The translations under genes were made by a program, and so were the position numbers. Shown here one piece after another: positions 20,723-24,059 of a DNA stretch of 24,059 nt. Numbering within the stretch: the first letter of the stretch is position 1; each line of letters begins with the position of its first letter. Location: the NCBI GenBank assembly GCA_044359155.1, contig JBIKMR010000028.1:1-24059 (forward strand). Reading direction: 5' to 3'. Under the pieces are notes generated by a model. It was not told the DNA's origin. It saw only the letters and a program-made list of their open reading frames with translations, and did not search any database. The stretch is from WGMK01 sp044359155 (GTDB lineage: Bacteria > Hydrogenedentota > Hydrogenedentia > Hydrogenedentales > JAEUWI01).

Positions 20723-21550
20723 CTACGCCGTGCTTCCGGTGCGGTATCCGGCCATGTCCACGGTCACGTGGCGGTAACCAGCCGCGCGCATTCCTGACAG
20801 CACTCGCTCGTGGAGGGCGGGGGCGAATAGGCGGGACACTTCGTCTGCCCCCACTTCGATGCGGACAAGGTCGCCGTGGTGGCGGGCGCGGTATTGCTGG
20901 AAGCCGTGGGCCTTGAGCACTTCTTCGGCGGCTTCTACTTGTGCCACGGCTTCGCGCTCGACGCGGGTGCCCACGGGGAAGCGGGAGGACAGGCAGGCGA
21001 AGGAGGCCTTGTCGGATGTGGGCAGGCCGCGCTCGCGGCTCAGGGCGCGTATCTCCTGCTTGTATAGTCCTACCTCGGCCAGCGGCGCGACCACGCGGTG
21101 TTCTTTGGCTGCCTTTGCGCCGTAGCGCGTGGGGTCCAGCTTGTCGTCCGCTATCTCGCCATAGGCCATCACGCCGATTCCCTCGGCTTGGGCAAAGCTG
21201 TCCATGCGCGAGAAGAGGGCGTCCTTGCAGTGATAGCAGCGGGTACCATCGTTCTTCAGGTAGTCCTCGTTCTCGAACTCGTCGGTCTGCACCACGGTGA
21301 GCGCCCAGCCGCGCGCCTCGGCCAGCGCCACGGCCTCGTGCAGCTCAGCGCGGGGCAAGCTGGGGGAATCGGCCAGCACCAGCCGGGCCGCGTCGCCCAG
21401 GGTATCGTGCGCCATGGCGGCGAGGAAGGCGGAATCCACTCCGCCTGAATAGGCCACGGCCACACGGCCATAGGCCTGCAACAGCGCACGGAGCGCCTGC
21501 AATTTCTTTTCCGTTCCCTGCGCGTCGGCAAGTTGTACTGCTTCGTTCAT
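20723..21550 (-). CDS. larE: ATP-dependent sacrificial sulfur transferase LarE
   Basis: This 275-residue protein has the usual LarE length. LarE adenylates the carboxyl groups of pyridinium-dicarboxylate mononucleotide and inserts sulfur during synthesis of the nickel-pincer cofactor of lactate racemase-type enzymes. The PP-loop SGGVDS is at 35-40, a CxxC (CYHC) at 105-108 and the conserved ACLSSRFPVGT segment carries C186, aligned with the sulfur-donating cysteine region. Three cysteines would also suit the proposed [4Fe-4S] LarE type; I cannot decide between them. ATG 21550 has AAAGG upstream; ATG 21565 and 21604 are less likely. No larB, larC or racemase gene is in view. Confidence 0.9.
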   Translation of the reverse strand: MNEAVQLADAQGTEKKLQALRALLQAYGRVAVAYSGGVDSAFLAAMAHDTLGDAARLVLADSPSLPRAELHEAVALAEARGWALTVVQTDEFENEDYLKNDGTRCYHCKDALFSRMDSFAQAEGIGVMAYGEIADDKLDPTRYGAKAAKEHRVVAPLAEVGLYKQEIRALSRERGLPTSDKASFACLSSRFPVGTRVEREAVAQVEAAEEVLKAHGFQQYRARHHGDLVRIEVGADEVSRLFAPALHERVLSGMRAAGYRHVTVDMAGYRTGSTA

Positions 21551-21590
21551 CGTTGCCTTTCCCATTTCGGGCTGCCACCCCCACCACCAT

Positions 21591-21628
21591 AACAAAAGCG
21601 CCACTTGGGATTATCCCAAGCGGCGCTT
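21591..21628 (-). terminator. Intrinsic terminator of the zinc-ribbon gene
   Basis: AAGCGCC-A-CTTGGGA and TCCCAAG-C-GGCGCTT pair around a TTA loop: 14 base pairs with one A-C mismatch. On the minus strand it is followed by TTTTGTT. It starts 22 bases past the stop of the gene at 21650-22093 and 45 bases before larE, so larE probably needs its own promoter or read-through. Confidence 0.85.
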
Positions 21629-21649
21629 AAAGTTGCCAAAAATTTCTTC

Positions 21650-22093
21650 CTAGTCTTCAAACTCGGGCACGGGACCCTCGTCGAATTCCACCTTCTCCAC
21701 GCCGAAGTCCAGATCCACCGGCGCTTCTTCGTCGCTGGCGTCCTCGTCCGCGTCTTCATCCACCACCTCGTCGTCCACCACCACATGGGCAGCAGCGCCG
21801 ATTACCACCGGTTCCGCCTCTTCCTCCTCCACCACTTCCTCGTCATCCACCTCCTCGTCGACCGGCTCTTCAAGTTCGGGCACCGGCACGGCGGCTACAA
21901 CTGCCGCCTTTTTGGCGCGGCGACGAAGCGTGGCCGACGGCAATGCGGCTTCTTCGTCTGACCCGATGCGGATCAGCTTGACGATTTCCGCCACCCCAAC
22001 GCCACTGCACCCCGGGCACTTGTAGCCCAGCTTCTCTGCGCCCCAGTCAATAAAGCGCCGTCCGCACTTTGGGCATTCATACTTTACTGCCAT
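21650..22093 (-). CDS. Zinc-ribbon protein with long acidic tail
   Basis: This 147-residue protein starts with a zinc ribbon of two CxxC knuckles (YECPKCGRRF and YKCPGCSG), resembling FmdB-type and related ribbons. A short basic segment (LRRRAKKAA) follows. The rest, about 80 residues, is dominated by Glu, Asp and Val and is surely disordered. GAGGA at 22103-22107 supports the ATG at 22093. Such proteins often serve as small adaptors, but no function can be assigned. The tail is encoded by repetitive GAG/GAC/GTG-like codons, so its length may vary by slippage. Confidence 0.75.
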   Translation of the reverse strand: MAVKYECPKCGRRFIDWGAEKLGYKCPGCSGVGVAEIVKLIRIGSDEEAALPSATLRRRAKKAAVVAAVPVPELEEPVDEEVDDEEVVEEEEAEPVVIGAAAHVVVDDEVVDEDADEDASDEEAPVDLDFGVEKVEFDEGPVPEFED

Positions 22094-22200
22094 GAAATAG
22101 GATCCTCAATTATACGCCGGTCCGGCGATTCAAGCCTTGGAATGGCGCGATTATAGGTGTACAGCCCGAACGATGCAACACCCGCGACCGCATGATACCA

Positions 22201-22235
22201 GAAAAAGACGCCGCCGGTTACTGCAACCGGCGGCG
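22201..22235 (-). terminator. Intrinsic terminator of the von Willebrand A gene
   Basis: CGCCGCCGGTT and AACCGGCGGCG form a perfect 11-base-pair stem around a five-base loop (22209-22235). On the minus strand it is followed by TCTTTTTC. It lies 23 bases past the stop of the large minus-strand gene. Confidence 0.9.
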
Positions 22236-22258
22236 ACGGGGGAAAATTCAACGCTCCG

Positions 22259-24059
22259 CTAAGGAACGATAAGCGTCACGTCCACCTGCACACTGTCAGG
22301 ATTCTCCAGGTCCACCTTCAACACGTCGAAGGAGAAGGTCTGCACGCTGGGCGACGGCTGGCCTGCACGGAATGCCGTGAGTGTAATCACTTCCGACTCG
22401 CCCGCCTGAAGCACACCCACGCCTACATCGGACGTGAGCCAAAGTGGGAAGGTGTCGTTGGGGTCCAGCGACCAGTTGAGAATGCCCTGGCCCGTGTTGG
22501 TAATCGTGAACTGCTGCGTGTCTAGCAGCGCGGGGAAGGTGATGTCCGTGGGGGCCACGGTGATCGCCGGTTCTAGCACTTCCAATTGCAGGTACAACGG
22601 TTCGATTTCCCCGCTGTAACCAATGCCCAGCAGTTCGTACTCGAAGTCCAACTGGAACTCGGGATCTTCGAGGATACCGTTGATGCTGCCCGGTATGGTG
22701 CGGTCCACAATGAAGGGGCGAATCTGGGGGGCAAGCGTACTGTATACCTCGGGTTCCGCCCAATCGTCTGCTGCGTTGCCCGGCGGACGTACGATGCCTT
22801 GGCTGTTCGGCAGGATGAGGTACTGCAGCCCCACTTCCGTGGGCTCATGGCTGCCGCCCAGGTTGTAGAACGCCAGCGTGAACTCGTTCACGTCGGTACC
22901 CAGATCGAACACCAGTTCGCCTGTCGCCAACCGCTCGATGCGATGCACCAGCGGATTGACTGGGAGGCCGTTCACAGTGTCCAGCTCTATCGAGGGACGC
23001 GCGAAGGACGTGGCCGTGAACGCGCCAATATCCAGCCGCAGCGAGTCGGGCGCCGTGAGATACTTCGTGTTCGGGTCGTTTGCCAAGCGCAGGGGCGCGA
23101 GCACGTCGAAGGTCAACAGGCCATCCACGTTGATGCCGGAAATATCGACCGTGCAAAGCGGGCCAAAGTCGCCGAAGGTCAGCGGCGTGCCGTCGGGCGA
23201 ATCGAAGGTGAAGGTGAGGCCGCCGCCGGAAAGATTCCAGCCAGCCACCAGCCCGCCCTCGGTGCGTGGCGCCACCGTCACGTCGGCACGGGTCAGCGGG
23301 TCGGCATTCACCGTACCCAGCGTAAAGCTCAACTGGCGAATGTCGCGCACGGCGGAATCCAGGTACACGGTCACTTCGCCGGTGCCGTCTGGCTGCAAGC
23401 CCGAGTAGATCAGCTTTATCTGGCCAAGGCGCGGGTCGCCCGCTACGCTGAGCAACTGCGTTTGTGGCGCGGTGAACTTGCCCGATATCTCGCCCTGTTC
23501 CGGCAGGCAGGCCGAGGCCTGGTCGTTCGGGTCGTCAAAGGTCAGGCGACCTTCCACTTCCACGTTCGCCTCTTCCGCCAGCGACACATAGCTCAACACG
23601 AACTGAGACTCCAGATCGCGCCGCACGGACAAGTCGCAGGGGTCAGCCGCGTCGGTGTCGCAGTAGTTCTCGAGTTCCTCCACCACTGGCACCTCCACCT
23701 GCGCGCCGCCTTGGTTCACCACCTCGGTGTCGGTGGCATACACGTGGCCGCCCGTGGCGGTGGAGAGCAGTACCAGCGGACCGGTAGACACTTCGTTGCC
23801 CCAACCGATGACAAAGGCGCGCGTGCCGTCAATCAGCGCCATCTGATCGGTGATGTCGGCGATCTGCCCCGGCGGCGTGGTGGCGCGGCCATCCGTCACG
23901 CAGAGCAGGATGCGGTCGTCGGCATCGTCATAAGGGAAGATGCCCGCAATGTTGTCTTCTTCCACAATCAGTTGCGAGGCCTCGCCAATGGCGGGGTACA
24001 GTTCCGTCGCGCCATTCGTTGCCACGAAGATGTTGTCCAAGCGATCCTGCAACAGGCTG
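22259..24059 (-). CDS. Large vWA-domain protein, 3' portion only (5' end outside window)
   Basis: About 600 C-terminal residues are present and the frame stays open to the window edge, so the true start is not visible (the TTG at 24052 is internal). The visible part opens inside a von Willebrand A domain: GATELYPAI supplies the MIDAS threonine and LLCVTDGRATTP the aspartate, followed by FVIGWGNEV. Beta-rich segments follow, with cysteine pairs (YCDTDAADPCDLS; LCTVDISG). The last ~100 residues (TVAPTDITFPALLDTQQFTI, TNTGQGILNWSL) resemble a BACON/Ig-like repeat. No transmembrane segment, LPXTG motif or other sorting signal is seen at the C-terminus. It is probably an exported or cell-surface protein; binding partner unknown. 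Confidence 0.8.
   Translation of the reverse strand, partial: SLLQDRLDNIFVATNGATELYPAIGEASQLIVEEDNIAGIFPYDDADDRILLCVTDGRATTPPGQIADITDQMALIDGTRAFVIGWGNEVSTGPLVLLSTATGGHVYATDTEVVNQGGAQVEVPVVEELENYCDTDAADPCDLSVRRDLESQFVLSYVSLAEEANVEVEGRLTFDDPNDQASACLPEQGEISGKFTAPQTQLLSVAGDPRLGQIKLIYSGLQPDGTGEVTVYLDSAVRDIRQLSFTLGTVNADPLTRADVTVAPRTEGGLVAGWNLSGGGLTFTFDSPDGTPLTFGDFGPLCTVDISGINVDGLLTFDVLAPLRLANDPNTKYLTAPDSLRLDIGAFTATSFARPSIELDTVNGLPVNPLVHRIERLATGELVFDLGTDVNEFTLAFYNLGGSHEPTEVGLQYLILPNSQGIVRPPGNAADDWAEPEVYSTLAPQIRPFIVDRTIPGSINGILEDPEFQLDFEYELLGIGYSGEIEPLYLQLEVLEPAITVAPTDITFPALLDTQQFTITNTGQGILNWSLDPNDTFPLWLTSDVGVGVLQAGESEVITLTAFRAGQPSPSVQTFSFDVLKVDLENPDSVQVDVTLIVP

Noticed and set aside
22109..22114. 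Perfect TATAAT on the minus strand before the zinc-ribbon gene
   Set aside because: Transcription from it would start after the Shine-Dalgarno at 22103-22107, and no -35 box lies at proper spacing. The nearby CGCCGGTCCGGCG repeat (22115-22127) has no other support.
1..24059. tRNA, rRNA, CRISPR array or intact insertion sequence
   Set aside because: I looked for cloverleaf-like segments, regularly spaced repeats and transposase genes and saw none; only relics of an integrative element are visible.

Overview
The window is a GC-rich stretch of bacterial chromosome dominated by one long plus-strand gene cluster. The cluster couples a sigma-54 regulator, a giant phosphorelay kinase, c-di-GMP proteins and a complete chemosensory (Che) pathway. 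Several genes use GTG or TTG starts, and many stops and starts overlap by 4 bases. No ribosomal or taxon-marker gene is present, so I cannot place the organism; a non-model environmental bacterium fits.

Left edge (1-640): a repeat copy (1-71) runs directly into what looks like the 3' end of a tyrosine integrase gene (to 182). A short conserved hypothetical gene with a doubtful 5' end follows (to 592), then an intrinsic terminator (602-632).

Regulator and promoter (670-3560): a four-PAS, AAA+, Fis-HTH sigma-54 activator (707-3400) lies behind a sigma-70-like promoter placed so close that the mRNA would be nearly leaderless. The gap after it holds three inverted repeats and then a near-consensus -24/-12 promoter (3529-3545), the layout of a local activator and its target.

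Operon (3610-19836, all plus strand): ABM-domain protein; hybrid kinase with membrane segments, CHASE3, five PAS, GAF, HisKA, HATPase, degenerate receiver, receiver and HPt; REC-EAL c-di-GMP phosphodiesterase; CheA; CheW; soluble PAS-PAS chemoreceptor; CheY; CheB; CheR; PilZ protein; CheX; second CheY. The inferred logic is that the kinase relays phosphate to REC-EAL to lower c-di-GMP, that the receptor, CheW and CheA control two CheYs with CheB/CheR adaptation and CheX dephosphorylation, and that PilZ reads c-di-GMP. No flagellar, pilus or polysaccharide genes are in view, so the output is unknown.

Right side (19837-20680): an AlpA-like gene remnant (19887-20033), GGGGTATCT repeats, a GC-rich hairpin, and a second copy of the 71-base repeat (20440-20510) that interrupts a small membrane-protein gene. 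The operon therefore lies between direct repeats and mobile-element relics, which suggests an old acquired island.

Right end (20680-24059, minus strand): larE, a zinc-ribbon protein with an acidic tail, and the 3' part of a large von Willebrand A protein. The last two end in strong intrinsic terminators.
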